From the NCBI GenBank assembly GCA_005223185.1, contig NJBN01000002.1, forward strand, positions 62,001-126,000: a stretch of DNA of 64,000 nt, in the 5' to 3' direction. This stretch comes from a candidate division LCP-89 bacterium B3_LCP (GTDB lineage: Bacteria > Electryoneota > B3-LCP). The translations under genes were made by a program, and so were the position numbers. Shown here piece after piece: positions 26,661-36,101 of the stretch (the stretch's first letter is position 1; every line of letters starts with the position of its first letter). The notes beneath the pieces were generated by a model. That model made no database searches. It was given only the letters and a program-made list of their open reading frames with translations, and had not been told where the DNA came from.

Positions 26661-28307
26661 ATGTTAGAAGATTTCCCCAAAACGAAAACCCTTGTAGGAC
26701 AGAAAGCAGATTATAAAATTCTAGAAAGCATAGGCGAAGGTGGGAAAGGTAAAACCTATCTGGCAGAAGTTGTAAATTCTAGGGATTCGTTAGCTATTGG
26801 ATATAAATGCGTTGTCAAAATCCCCAAAATAGAATTTCCAAAATTCACAATACAACAGAATATAGATTGGCTTCAAAAAATTCAGAACTCATTTGCCAAT
26901 GAGCTTAACAGTTTTTATCGTCTTCAAGGCTTAGACTGTGCCGCAGAAATCCTGGATTATGGAGCTATAGAGTTAGACATCGGTGATAAGAAACATCCTG
27001 CGCATTTTCTAGTGCAGCGCCATATAAAAGGTGAACAGCTTGATGAAATATTCCCTAAAAATTTGGGGGGTATTAAAACAGCGAAAGAATACTTTGAATG
27101 GTGTAGAAAATTAACTGAAGCGCTGCTGAAGATTCATCAGAGAGAAGTGATTCACGCTGATATCTGGCCGGCAAATATTATGGTATATAAGGGAGAGATC
27201 GTCTTCATTGACTTTGGTCAAGGTATTCTGAAGGATATTGATTTTATTACAGAAATTGGCGATAGGCGTGGTGATCATTATAATTATGTTGCTCCTGAAC
27301 GCCGAAATCTAAAAATGAGATGGTATGTGGAAGCTGATATTTATTCCTTAGGTGGTATTTTTTATTATCTTGCTACAGGGCAACCTCCACCTATACCCAC
27401 AGAAGATCATGATAAATTGAAGGAAAAGATAACCCGTAACATAAAGAGAATCAACATTGAGCTATATAATGCAAACTCGGGCGTTGTGGACGTTATTGCA
27501 AGATGCCTGCGCTATAAAAACCTGCACAGAACACCACATGCTGAAGGTATTCTACAGGATTTAGATATCTTTACGACAAAAAACGTCAGAAATCGGGATA
27601 AAAAACAAATCGAGATTACAAAGAATATTCCCAAAGAATTGGATACATTGAAGAAACATAATAATGGCCTGTTCTGTTGGATGGCTTACTCTGAAATTAG
27701 CCTCTTCCAGCAGAAATTGGAAAATATGCAGCAGGGAGTTTATGATCTAACTGGGGATTATGATGATATTATTAATGGATTGTGTAGGAATCTCGCAATT
27801 TTAAGTCAAGGTCATAAATACATCACCGTATCAACTCCACAGTTTTGGCATCCGGATAACTTGGGAGTGAATGGACGGTTCCTTACCATGAACAAATTGG
27901 TCGCTCAGCGCGGAGCCTGCATTCAGCGGATATTCCTCGTTACTGATGAGGACGAAGAAAAAGATGAGTACCTGCCTCATATTCTCAGAGCTCATAGGGG
28001 GAAAATTACCGAATTGCGGAAGGAGGGTTTCCAAAATGATGATATCAACAAAGCGGGATTACATGAATGGGTTTACAAGGCTACTATTGAGGAACGTGAA
28101 TTGCTGTTTCGTCGTGGCGGTCATTTTGGATTGTGGAAGAAAAGAGGTCAGTCCATGCTGATTTCACCGGTATACAACGAAAACAGAAGGATTGTAATTA
28201 TCCGATTCCGTTCTAATTCCCCATATAATACTGAAATGAGTAAAATTTTCAAAGGACTACGACAAGGTGCCAAATCGTTAATTAATTACAGGATAAAAAG
28301 TAAATAG
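26661..28307 (+). CDS. Ser/Thr protein kinase-like protein with unrecognised C-terminal domain
   Basis: This 548-residue protein begins with a eukaryotic-type kinase fold: glycine loop IGEGGKGKTYLAEV, ATP-anchoring Lys in CVVKIPK (about residue 52), catalytic loop VIHADIWPANI (about 164, HAD replacing HRD) and metal-binding IDFGQG (about 184). The catalytic Asp and DFG are kept, so activity is possible. Residues about 320-548 form a second domain with PQFWHPDNLG, a segment around RGACIQRIFLV and a C-terminal VIIRFRSNSP; I do not recognise it. The ATG at 26661 follows AAAAGGAG and is preferred over the 26631 start. The gene is markedly AT-rich against its neighbours, which suggests transfer. 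Confidence 0.8.
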   Translation: MLEDFPKTKTLVGQKADYKILESIGEGGKGKTYLAEVVNSRDSLAIGYKCVVKIPKIEFPKFTIQQNIDWLQKIQNSFANELNSFYRLQGLDCAAEILDYGAIELDIGDKKHPAHFLVQRHIKGEQLDEIFPKNLGGIKTAKEYFEWCRKLTEALLKIHQREVIHADIWPANIMVYKGEIVFIDFGQGILKDIDFITEIGDRRGDHYNYVAPERRNLKMRWYVEADIYSLGGIFYYLATGQPPPIPTEDHDKLKEKITRNIKRINIELYNANSGVVDVIARCLRYKNLHRTPHAEGILQDLDIFTTKNVRNRDKKQIEITKNIPKELDTLKKHNNGLFCWMAYSEISLFQQKLENMQQGVYDLTGDYDDIINGLCRNLAILSQGHKYITVSTPQFWHPDNLGVNGRFLTMNKLVAQRGACIQRIFLVTDEDEEKDEYLPHILRAHRGKITELRKEGFQNDDINKAGLHEWVYKATIEERELLFRRGGHFGLWKKRGQSMLISPVYNENRRIVIIRFRSNSPYNTEMSKIFKGLRQGAKSLINYRIKSK

Positions 28308-28446
28308 AACAATAATCAAACCCAAATAACTACAGATATCAGTTAAGGACAGCTTTTGTTTTGAGCTTGGTTGCAGATTGATTCCCATTTTCTATATGGG
28401 CGATAGGATCGAACTAGTTGTTCTAACCTTAGACTTCGGAGGAAAC

Positions 28447-29376
28447 GTGAATCCTGAAGATGAAAAAGGAAAAATCTGGTTTAGCGGCAAATTCGTGGAT
28501 TGGAAGGATGCCAACATCCACGTTATGTCACACGTTATACACTACGGTTCTGCGGTATTTGAAGGTCTTCGCTGTTATGATACGGCAAACGGCCCTGCCA
28601 CTTTTCGGTTAAAGGATCATGTCAACAGGCTATTCGATTCTGCCAAGATCTACCGCATGGAGATACCCTTCACGAGAGATGAGATTTTCGACGCCTGCCA
28701 GGAAACCGTTAAGATAAACAATATGAAGTCCGCGTATGTGCGCCCCATAGCCTTTCGCGGTTATAATACTCTGGGCGTCGATCCCACCGGTATCCCAATT
28801 GAGGTCGTCATCGGCACCATGAGCTGGGGCACATATTTAGGCGAAGAAGCCATCAATGTGGGTGTGGACGTGCGCATATCTTCCTGGACTCGCATCGCGC
28901 CCAATACCTTTCCCGCTATGGCTAAGTGTGGAGCTAACTACATGAATTCTCAGTTGATAAAGATGGAAGCTGCCGTCGATGGCTATATCGAAGGCATCGC
29001 CCTGGACGCCAACGGATATGTGAGTGAAGGCTCCGGAGAAAATATATTCATCATCAAAAATGGTAAAATTTTGACGCCCCCGCTGGGAGCGTCTGTACTG
29101 CCTGGAATCACGCGGAATTGTGTTATCACTCTGGCTGAAGAGATAGGTTACGAAGTAATCGAACAGTTAGTGCCCCGCGAACTGCTGTATATCGCAGATG
29201 AGGTCTTCTTCACCGGTTCTGCTGCTGAAGTCAGCCCTATCAAGAGCATTGACAGAATTCCTATAGGTTCTGGTAAGCGCGGTCCCCTTACCGAAAAACT
29301 GCAGCGACGCTTCTTCGATATCATCGAAGGTAAAGCGGAAGATAAATACGGCTGGTTAACCTACGTGTATAAATAG
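28447..29376 (+). CDS. ilvE: branched-chain amino acid aminotransferase
   Basis: Fold-type IV PLP enzyme that makes and degrades Leu, Ile and Val. The GTG at 28447, with GGAGG five bases upstream, gives 309 residues, the usual length; the earlier start in the ORF track adds a 23-residue tail without family similarity. Motifs: HYGSAVFEGLRCY, the cofactor Lys in AMAKCGANYMNS (about residue 160), EGIALDANGYVSEGSGENIF and a C-terminal FFTGSAAEVSPI. It lies after the AT-rich kinase gene and starts a run of housekeeping genes with nusB. Confidence 0.93.
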   Translation: MNPEDEKGKIWFSGKFVDWKDANIHVMSHVIHYGSAVFEGLRCYDTANGPATFRLKDHVNRLFDSAKIYRMEIPFTRDEIFDACQETVKINNMKSAYVRPIAFRGYNTLGVDPTGIPIEVVIGTMSWGTYLGEEAINVGVDVRISSWTRIAPNTFPAMAKCGANYMNSQLIKMEAAVDGYIEGIALDANGYVSEGSGENIFIIKNGKILTPPLGASVLPGITRNCVITLAEEIGYEVIEQLVPRELLYIADEVFFTGSAAEVSPIKSIDRIPIGSGKRGPLTEKLQRRFFDIIEGKAEDKYGWLTYVYK

Positions 29377-29422
29377 AAGAATAAATCTTTGACAGAGATA
29401 ACCGTTAAGCTTTAAACAGATC

Positions 29423-29899
29423 ATGAATACTCGCAGGGAAGCACGCGAATGGGTAATGCAGGTGCTTTATGCTCGGGAAATCTCCGGTGATCCACTAAAA
29501 CAGATCCGAGCCCAATGGCAACCCCGTAATGCACGGCTTCCCCTGTATAATTTTGCCCTTGACGTTGCCCAAAAAACTGATGAAAGACATGATCAGTTAG
29601 ACAAAATTATCATCGAATATGCTGACAAGTGGGAGCTGGAAAGGATCGCTATTCTGGATAGAATCATCCTCCGCATGGCGATTTGTGAAATTCTCCATTT
29701 CGATGATATTCCGCCCAAAGTAACTATCAACGAAGCTATCGAAATCGCCAAAAAGTACTCCACGGAAAAGAGCGATAAGTTCATCAACGGCATTTTAGAT
29801 GCCGTCCTGCATCGGCACGACAGTGAAGGTGAACCTAAAAGCAAATCGAAAGTCATTAAGGAGAAACAGGGGAAAAAGACAGCATCGCGGGGTGGTTGA
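29423..29899 (+). CDS. nusB: transcription antitermination factor NusB
   Basis: A 158-residue all-helical protein that binds boxA RNA with NusE (ribosomal protein S10) to prevent premature termination, mainly in rRNA operons. It starts NTRREAREWVMQVLYA, has the conserved IAILDRIILRMAICEILHFDDIPPKVTINEAIEIAKKYSTEKSDKFINGILD block and ends with a basic, Lys-rich tail. Its TGA is directly followed by the TTG start of the phosphoesterase gene. No strong ribosome site is visible before the ATG. Confidence 0.93.
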   Translation: MNTRREAREWVMQVLYAREISGDPLKQIRAQWQPRNARLPLYNFALDVAQKTDERHDQLDKIIIEYADKWELERIAILDRIILRMAICEILHFDDIPPKVTINEAIEIAKKYSTEKSDKFINGILDAVLHRHDSEGEPKSKSKVIKEKQGKKTASRGG

Positions 29900-30598
29900 T
29901 TGAAGTTAGCGCTTATTTCTGACATTCACAGTAATTTGGAAGCTCTGACTGCAGCATTAGAAGCGGTTGAACGATTTAAGCCGGATGAGCTGATCTGCCT
30001 GGGTGATATAGTCGGGTATGGTGCTGATCCAGGTGAATGTATCGAACTGGTTCGGAATCATACATCCAGAGTAATCATGGGAAACCATGACGCTGCTGTT
30101 GCGAATCTCCTGCAGCCTGAAAATAATTTCAACGATTACGCGCTTACGGCTATCCATTGGACCCGATCCGTATTATCCGACGACCACAGGGACTATCTTA
30201 AAACTCTTCCACTTGAGATACTGTTCGATGACCTTCATTTAGTGCATGGAACCCCCGGAAATCCGGGGTCGTTTGATTATGTGCTCACAACCTACGACGC
30301 TGAAGTTCAATTTACGAATATCAAGGGCAGCAACTGCTTTATAGGTCACACTCACCGCCCTGGCATCTATATGGAAAGAGACCCAGTTGACAAGACCCAG
30401 CCAAAACGCATCATAAACATTGGCAGCGTAGGGCAACCCCGCGATGGAGATCCACGCCTCTGCTTCGCCCTGTATGAAACCAAAACCGAAGAGGTGGAGT
30501 TCATTCGGGTGGAATATGACATCGAAACCGCCGCCACCAAGATCCGCACTGCCGGTTTACCGGCACTTCTGGCGGAGAGGTTGGGGAGAGGGGGGTGA
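29900..30598 (+). CDS. metallophosphoesterase, MJ0936/YfcE-like
   Basis: A 232-residue calcineurin-like phosphoesterase. All metal motifs are seen in order: SDIHSNLEAL, GDIVGYGADP, GNHDAA, HGTPGNP and GHTHRP. Such proteins hydrolyse phosphodiesters or phosphomonoesters, including cyclic nucleotides, but substrate is not predictable. It starts at TTG 29900 with no gap behind nusB and uses GGGGTGG inside nusB as ribosome site. The region after it becomes AT-rich. Confidence 0.88.
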   Translation: MKLALISDIHSNLEALTAALEAVERFKPDELICLGDIVGYGADPGECIELVRNHTSRVIMGNHDAAVANLLQPENNFNDYALTAIHWTRSVLSDDHRDYLKTLPLEILFDDLHLVHGTPGNPGSFDYVLTTYDAEVQFTNIKGSNCFIGHTHRPGIYMERDPVDKTQPKRIINIGSVGQPRDGDPRLCFALYETKTEEVEFIRVEYDIETAATKIRTAGLPALLAERLGRGG

Positions 30599-30655
30599 GG
30601 GGAAAGTCGAAGCCACAGAAATCTCCAATGAATCACTAATAGGACGGAGAAGAAA

Positions 30656-31939
30656 ATGTTAGTGAATAAAATCAAGTTCAACAATTTTAGAAGTTTTAAG
30701 GATATAGATGTCGACCTTGGTAACTTCAATGTACTAATAGGGGCAAACGCGTCAGGGAAATCAAATTTCATTCAGGCCTTTAAATTTTTAAGAGATATTA
30801 AGGACTTTGGACTTGAAAATGCTATATCTATGCAAGGAGGTATCAAATACTTAAGGAATATTAGAATAGGCAATACAGGAGATTTATCGGTTGAGATTCA
30901 ATTTGATGGTGTTTTCAGCCATATTAATAAAGATAGCAATGGTGGTTATACCGCTGTGAAATTTACTGATTCAGCCTACACATTTACAATGCGATTTCAC
31001 AAGAAAGGTGAGGGTTTTACTATCGTCAAAGATAAACTTGAGCAGAACTGCGAATGGTATGAGATTGAGAAACCTTTTAAAACGGTTTATGAAATATCTA
31101 AAGGGAAAACTCTTTGGAATGGAAAATTTATCAATGAAGTCTTTGGACCAAGAAGAAATAGAAGGGTGTTCTCTACATTCGATCCTAGAACGGAGGACAT
31201 CGAAAGCAAACTTGATATGATGTTACCCCGATCCGTTGAAACCTACGAATTTAAAGAAAGGGAACTTATGTGGGAGCATCGATTCAGCTATAATATTATA
31301 CCACCTCTTGCGCTTTTTATTGAGTATACTGCAATTTATGATTTTGATCCAAAGCTCCCCAAAAAGGCTGTACCAATCACTGGTAAGGCGGAATTGGAAG
31401 AAGATGGCAGCAATTTAGCGTTAGTTCTCAAGAATATAATTAAGGATAAGGAACAAAAAAGAAGGTTCTTAAACTTAATCCAAGATCTTTTGCCGTTTAT
31501 TGATGATCTTGGTATAAGCAAATTTGCAGATAAATCTCATATATTTAAGTTAAGAGAAAAGTACTTCAAGGACCAATATCTTCCTGCATCGCTAATCTCA
31601 GACGGTACAATAAATCTAACAGCGCTGATTATTGCTCTTTATTTTGAGAAAAAGGATTTTATTATAATAGAAGAGCCGGAAAGAAATGTGCATCCAGCAT
31701 TAATTTCCAATATGATTGAAATGATGAAAGACGCATCTGAGAAGAAACAGATAATTGTAACTACTCACAATCCTGAAGTTGTGAGACATGCAGGATTGGA
31801 GAACCTATTATTTGTCTCCAGGGATTCTGACGGTTTCTCTGAAATAAAAAGGCTTCATGAAAGAGAGGAAATAAAGACATTTTTAAAGCATGAAATTGGC
31901 GTAGAAGATTTGTATATATTAGATCTATTGGAGGGCTAA
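30656..31939 (+). CDS. AAA/ABC-type ATPase of a putative two-gene defence module
   Basis: A 427-residue RecF/SMC-like ATPase (AAA_15/AAA_21 group). It starts VNKIKFNNFRSFKDIDVDLG with Walker A GANASGKSN (about residue 31), has an ABC-type signature LISDGTINL (about 312), Walker B FIIIEEPERNVHP (about 334) and the switch His in TTHNPE (about 368). No fused nuclease domain follows; the last 50 residues are short and end VEDLYILDLLEG. The next gene starts with no gap and encodes a DUF4276-like protein. Together they resemble split OLD- or PARIS-type systems. The gene is AT-rich with a good GGAGAAG ribosome site, suggesting acquisition. Confidence 0.85.
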   Translation: MLVNKIKFNNFRSFKDIDVDLGNFNVLIGANASGKSNFIQAFKFLRDIKDFGLENAISMQGGIKYLRNIRIGNTGDLSVEIQFDGVFSHINKDSNGGYTAVKFTDSAYTFTMRFHKKGEGFTIVKDKLEQNCEWYEIEKPFKTVYEISKGKTLWNGKFINEVFGPRRNRRVFSTFDPRTEDIESKLDMMLPRSVETYEFKERELMWEHRFSYNIIPPLALFIEYTAIYDFDPKLPKKAVPITGKAELEEDGSNLALVLKNIIKDKEQKRRFLNLIQDLLPFIDDLGISKFADKSHIFKLREKYFKDQYLPASLISDGTINLTALIIALYFEKKDFIIIEEPERNVHPALISNMIEMMKDASEKKQIIVTTHNPEVVRHAGLENLLFVSRDSDGFSEIKRLHEREEIKTFLKHEIGVEDLYILDLLEG

Positions 31940-32464
31940 ATGCAACACAAAAATCTCTGGGTGTGGGTAGAGGGAAATGACGATGCTCGTCTATTTAAAG
32001 AAAGAATAAAACCGATTTTCGATCAACGGTATTCGAGAGTTCGTATTCGGACGTATAGACACCTAAATAAAAAATTAATGTGTAAATTAATATCAGTAGC
32101 TAATGAAGAGAATGCTGATTATTTTCTCGTTGCTGATATAAATTCCGCCCCTTGCCCTTCTGCTAAAAAGAGCGAAGTAAGAAAAGTTTATTCAGATTTA
32201 GAAGACGAAAATATTATTGTAGTGATCCGTGAAATAGAAGGTTGGTATTTAGCTGGATTAGGTAATGATAGTTGCAGATCATTAGGGATAGAAACTTTTA
32301 ATAATACTGACCAAATTGGGAAGGGGAAATTTAAGGAATTAATGCCAACGAAATACGATTCTCGTGTGGATTACATGAGTGAAATTTTAAAACACTGGAA
32401 TATTAGAGTGGCACTTAAGAAGAATAGTTCATTTTCCTACTTCGCAAAAAAATACAATCTCTAA
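31940..32464 (+). CDS. DUF4276-like (TOPRIM-like) protein paired with the ATPase
   Basis: A 174-residue protein whose start WVWVEGNDDARLF carries a TOPRIM-type acidic residue after the first strand, followed by YFLVADINSAPC and VIREIEGWYLAG. As I recall the family, these match the VEG, DxDxxDC and REIEAWFL blocks of DUF4276, with Asn and Pro in place of two acidic positions of the middle motif. The ATG follows the ATPase stop codon directly, with GGAGG inside that gene, so the two are translationally coupled. Expected role: nuclease or effector controlled by the ATPase; untested. Confidence 0.7.
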   Translation: MQHKNLWVWVEGNDDARLFKERIKPIFDQRYSRVRIRTYRHLNKKLMCKLISVANEENADYFLVADINSAPCPSAKKSEVRKVYSDLEDENIIVVIREIEGWYLAGLGNDSCRSLGIETFNNTDQIGKGKFKELMPTKYDSRVDYMSEILKHWNIRVALKKNSSFSYFAKKYNL

Positions 32465-32510
32465 ATAAGGTGAAGTCCCAACTTACAAACAGGTTACCAG
32501 AATTTAATAA

Positions 32511-35474
32511 ATGCCCAACTTCCTAAATAAATTCTTCGGAACTAAATCCGACCGTGAAGTCAAAAAGCTGCAGCACGCAGTAGGTGAGATCAACGGATTC
32601 TTTGAAGAGTACGAATCCTTGAACGATGACCAACTGCGCGCCAAGACGGATGAGTTTAAATCCCGCCTGCAGGACGGTGAAACCGTTGACGATCTCCTGC
32701 CGGAAGCCTTCGCTGCGGTTAAGTCCGCCTGCAAGCGGCTCGTGGGCAAATCCTGGGAAGCGGGGGGAGCTAAAATTACCTGGGATATGATCCCCTACGA
32801 CGTCCAGTTGATAGGAGGTGTCGTTCTACACCAGGGCAGAATCGCGGAGATGGCTACAGGTGAGGGAAAAACGCTCGTTGCCACCATGCCGCTCTATCTG
32901 AATGCTCTGGAAGGCGAGGGCTCTCACCTGATTACCGTCAACGATTATTTAGCCAGACGCGACGCCGAATGGATGGGCGGAATCTACGAAATGCTGGGAA
33001 TGACTGTGGGTATCAACCTGGCGCACATGCCCTACGCCGAACGCTATGCCGCTTACCGAGCCGACATAACCTACGGCACCAATAACGAATTCGGCTTCGA
33101 TTACCTGCGCGATAATATGTCAGTCAGCGTAGAAGGCGTCGTACAGCGCAAACATCATTACGCCATCGTTGACGAAGTTGATTCCGTCCTGATAGACGAA
33201 GCGCGCACCCCCCTGATTATATCCGGACCCGTTTCCCGCAGCACCCACAAGTTCGATGAATTAAAAGGACACATCCAGAAATTGGTCAGAAAGCAGAATG
33301 ATCTGGCTAATAAACTGATAGCGGATGCCGAAAAGCTCTTTGCTGAAGAGACCAACGATGCCGAATACGAAGCCGGAACAAAAATACTGCTGGCTCACCG
33401 CGCTGCTCCGAAAAATAAACGCCTGCTTAAACTCATGCAGGAAACAGGCACCAGAAAGCTGCGCACGCGCGTAGAAAACGATTACCTGCGCGATAAGCGC
33501 ATGCCCGAAATTGATGAACAACTATATTTCGTCATCGATGAGCATCATCACACCATTGACTTGACCGAGATGGGTCGAGATGAATTAGCGCATTCCACGC
33601 GGTCGGATGCCTCCATGTTTATACTGCCTGACATGGCTGAAGAACAGGTGCGCATCGATAATCTGGAAGTGGATGAGGAAACCAAACTGGAGATGCGCCA
33701 GAAAGCCGAAGACCTGTTTTTAGACCGCAGTGAGAGAAACCACAATATCGGTCAGCTTCTGCGAGCTCACATGCTCTATGAATCCGATATTGAATACGTC
33801 ATAGAAGACGGCGCGCGCATCGTTATTGTGGATGAATTCACCGGTCGTTTGCAGTATGGCAGGCGTTATTCCGATGGTCTGCACCAGGCTATCGAAGCCA
33901 AAGAAGGGGTGAAGATAGAGCGGGAGACCCAGACCATTGCTACGGTAACCCTGCAGAACTATTTCCGCCTTTACGATAAATTGGCTGGAATGACCGGTAC
34001 TGCTGAGACCGAGGAGCAGGAATTCTACGACATATACAAACTTGACGTGGTGGTTGCGCCTACCAACCAGACTGTCATCCGCAAGGACATCGATGATGTT
34101 ATCTACAAGACGAGAAAGGAAAAATACGAGGCAATTCTAAGCGAAGTAGAAGACTGCTATCACAATAAACAACCCATTTTAGTAGGTACTACCAACGTTG
34201 AAGTTTCAGAAACCTTAGCCCGTCTGCTCAAACGGCGCAAGATTCCGCATGAAGTCTTAAACGCCAAGCATCACGCACGTGAAGCTGAGATCATCACCAG
34301 GGCAGGGCAGCCAGGATCAGTAACGATAGCCACAAACATGGCTGGCCGTGGTACTGACATTAAACTCGGAAAGGGTGTAGTTGAAGTTGGCGGATTGCAG
34401 ATACTGGGCACTGAACGTCACGAATCCAGACGTATAGACCGCCAGCTTCGCGGCCGTTCCGGTCGTCAGGGCGATCCCGGTGTCAGCAAGTTTTTCCTCT
34501 CGCTGGAAGATGATCTGATGCGTCTCTTCGGATCTGAAAGGATCGCCGGCATTATGGATAGATTGGGTGTCAAGGAGGGTGAAGTTATCACCCATCCCAT
34601 GATCACCAAATCGATTGAGAAAGCCCAGAAACGCGTGGAAGCCCAGAACTTCGCCATACGTAAACATTTGCTGGAATATGATGACGTCATGAACCGGCAG
34701 CGCGAGGTGATTTACGAACGTCGCCGCCGCGTTCTGTTCGGTGAAGACATCGAAGATCTAGTTCTGGAGATGATGAACGAATGGATTGAAGATCTCTTCC
34801 TGAATAACACCGAAGAAGATGCTCCCATGCACGAATGGAATCTGGATGATCTGCAGAGGTCCCTGGGGAGCATTGCCCGCATCTTCTTCCAATCCGATGC
34901 GGAAGAATGGACGTCTTTGGGTCGTGATGAAGTAATGGATAGGATAAAGCAGGAAGGACGGGATAGCTTCGAGAGACGCAAAGGGGAGATTGACTCTGAA
35001 CTGCTGCCTAACTTCCTGCAGGGAACGATCCTGGCGTTCATAGATGAAGAATGGAAGGATCATTTATACGAGATGGATCGTATGAAAGAGGGAGTGGGTT
35101 TACGCGCTTACGGTCAACGAGACCCACTGGTGGAATATAAACGTGAAGGTTTCGAACTCTTCGGAGAGATGCTCAACCGTGTCAATGAGAAGGCTTTACG
35201 CAGCATATTTCAGAGCAAAATCTTGAGTTCAATCAAACCTGCCGAAAGCGTTACCGAGGAACAGATGACTGCGGTTCATCGGCAGGCGGCGGGTATGGCT
35301 TATGCTCATGCCCAGACTCCTCAGGAGGATGTACGAGCTCCTGCTGCTCGTGCACAAACTCAAGGTCAGGAACCAGGCAAACAGCAGCCTATTCGCAAGG
35401 GAAAAGCGCCCGGGCGTAACGATCCCTGTCCCTGTGGCAGTGGTAAAAAATACAAGCATTGTCACGGTGGCTGA
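32511..35474 (+). CDS. secA: preprotein translocase ATPase SecA
   Basis: Motor ATPase that drives unfolded preproteins through SecYEG. At 987 residues it is in the longer range for the family. DEAD motor motifs: Walker A MATGEGKTLVATMPLYL (about residue 115), AIVDEVDSVLIDEARTPLIISGP, MTGTAETEEQEF and TNMAGRGTDIKLG with the arginine-finger motif HESRRIDRQLRGRSGRQGDPG. An insertion follows the SGPVSR block (about residues 240-330, charged, partly coiled-coil). The C-terminus ends in a SEC-C zinc site, CPCGSGKKYKHCH, the usual SecB/ribosome contact. It lies directly after the AT-rich ATPase/DUF4276 pair. Confidence 0.97.
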   Translation: MPNFLNKFFGTKSDREVKKLQHAVGEINGFFEEYESLNDDQLRAKTDEFKSRLQDGETVDDLLPEAFAAVKSACKRLVGKSWEAGGAKITWDMIPYDVQLIGGVVLHQGRIAEMATGEGKTLVATMPLYLNALEGEGSHLITVNDYLARRDAEWMGGIYEMLGMTVGINLAHMPYAERYAAYRADITYGTNNEFGFDYLRDNMSVSVEGVVQRKHHYAIVDEVDSVLIDEARTPLIISGPVSRSTHKFDELKGHIQKLVRKQNDLANKLIADAEKLFAEETNDAEYEAGTKILLAHRAAPKNKRLLKLMQETGTRKLRTRVENDYLRDKRMPEIDEQLYFVIDEHHHTIDLTEMGRDELAHSTRSDASMFILPDMAEEQVRIDNLEVDEETKLEMRQKAEDLFLDRSERNHNIGQLLRAHMLYESDIEYVIEDGARIVIVDEFTGRLQYGRRYSDGLHQAIEAKEGVKIERETQTIATVTLQNYFRLYDKLAGMTGTAETEEQEFYDIYKLDVVVAPTNQTVIRKDIDDVIYKTRKEKYEAILSEVEDCYHNKQPILVGTTNVEVSETLARLLKRRKIPHEVLNAKHHAREAEIITRAGQPGSVTIATNMAGRGTDIKLGKGVVEVGGLQILGTERHESRRIDRQLRGRSGRQGDPGVSKFFLSLEDDLMRLFGSERIAGIMDRLGVKEGEVITHPMITKSIEKAQKRVEAQNFAIRKHLLEYDDVMNRQREVIYERRRRVLFGEDIEDLVLEMMNEWIEDLFLNNTEEDAPMHEWNLDDLQRSLGSIARIFFQSDAEEWTSLGRDEVMDRIKQEGRDSFERRKGEIDSELLPNFLQGTILAFIDEEWKDHLYEMDRMKEGVGLRAYGQRDPLVEYKREGFELFGEMLNRVNEKALRSIFQSKILSSIKPAESVTEEQMTAVHRQAAGMAYAHAQTPQEDVRAPAARAQTQGQEPGKQQPIRKGKAPGRNDPCPCGSGKKYKHCHGG

Positions 35475-35568
35475 TCTTCACCGGTTGAGAATTAAAAAAA
35501 AGTATTTCTTTAGGGAGAAAATTTTATTATATTAAATAAGGGGAACAAATTGGGGGGAGAAATAACGC

Positions 35569-36072
35569 TTGCAGAACTACGAGGCCCCCGTGTATAATAG
35601 AATAATGGAAATCCTGGTCCTTCTTATGGACGAATTCGGTGATGACAAATGGCAGTTTGATCACATGGACCAGGTAAGTGAGGATTTAATTCAGAGAGGA
35701 TATACTGAACAGGAAATAAATACTGCTTTTTACTGGCTTTATAATCGTTTCGGCTGGGAAGACGCAACTCCTCCATATTCGCTTCATATCGACGATGCGA
35801 CAGGTTCATCCTACCGTGTGCTTCATCCACAAGAACAGAGGTTGATAACGCCTGAATCATACGGGTTCTTGTTGCAGCTCAGTTACCTGAAGTTAATCTC
35901 CCCCAGGGATATTGAAGAGGTGATAGAACGCGTCGCTATGCTGGACCTCAAATCCGCCACAGTCGATGAAATAAAGCCCATAATACAATCCATCCTTTTT
36001 GAAGAAAACAACATGTGGGGGAACAAGTATAAAGGCTTGAATCTCTCTCAAAAAGGTGAAACCTATCATTAA
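35569..36072 (+). CDS. smg: Smg/DUF494 family protein
   Basis: A 167-residue protein of the Smg (DUF494) family, recognised by the N-terminal MEILVLLMDEFGDDKW and by YTEQEINTAFYWLYNRF, with a conserved end around LDLKSATVDEIKPIIQSILFEEN. Its function is poorly known. In many bacteria smg lies next to topA, as here, 29 bases upstream of it. The TTG at 35569 is chosen because GGGGGGAGA stands ten bases before it; an internal ATG at 35605 is the alternative. Confidence 0.85.
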   Translation: MQNYEAPVYNRIMEILVLLMDEFGDDKWQFDHMDQVSEDLIQRGYTEQEINTAFYWLYNRFGWEDATPPYSLHIDDATGSSYRVLHPQEQRLITPESYGFLLQLSYLKLISPRDIEEVIERVAMLDLKSATVDEIKPIIQSILFEENNMWGNKYKGLNLSQKGETYH

Positions 36073-36101
36073 ACTCATGTTGGACACCGTCTTCAAGATA
36101 T

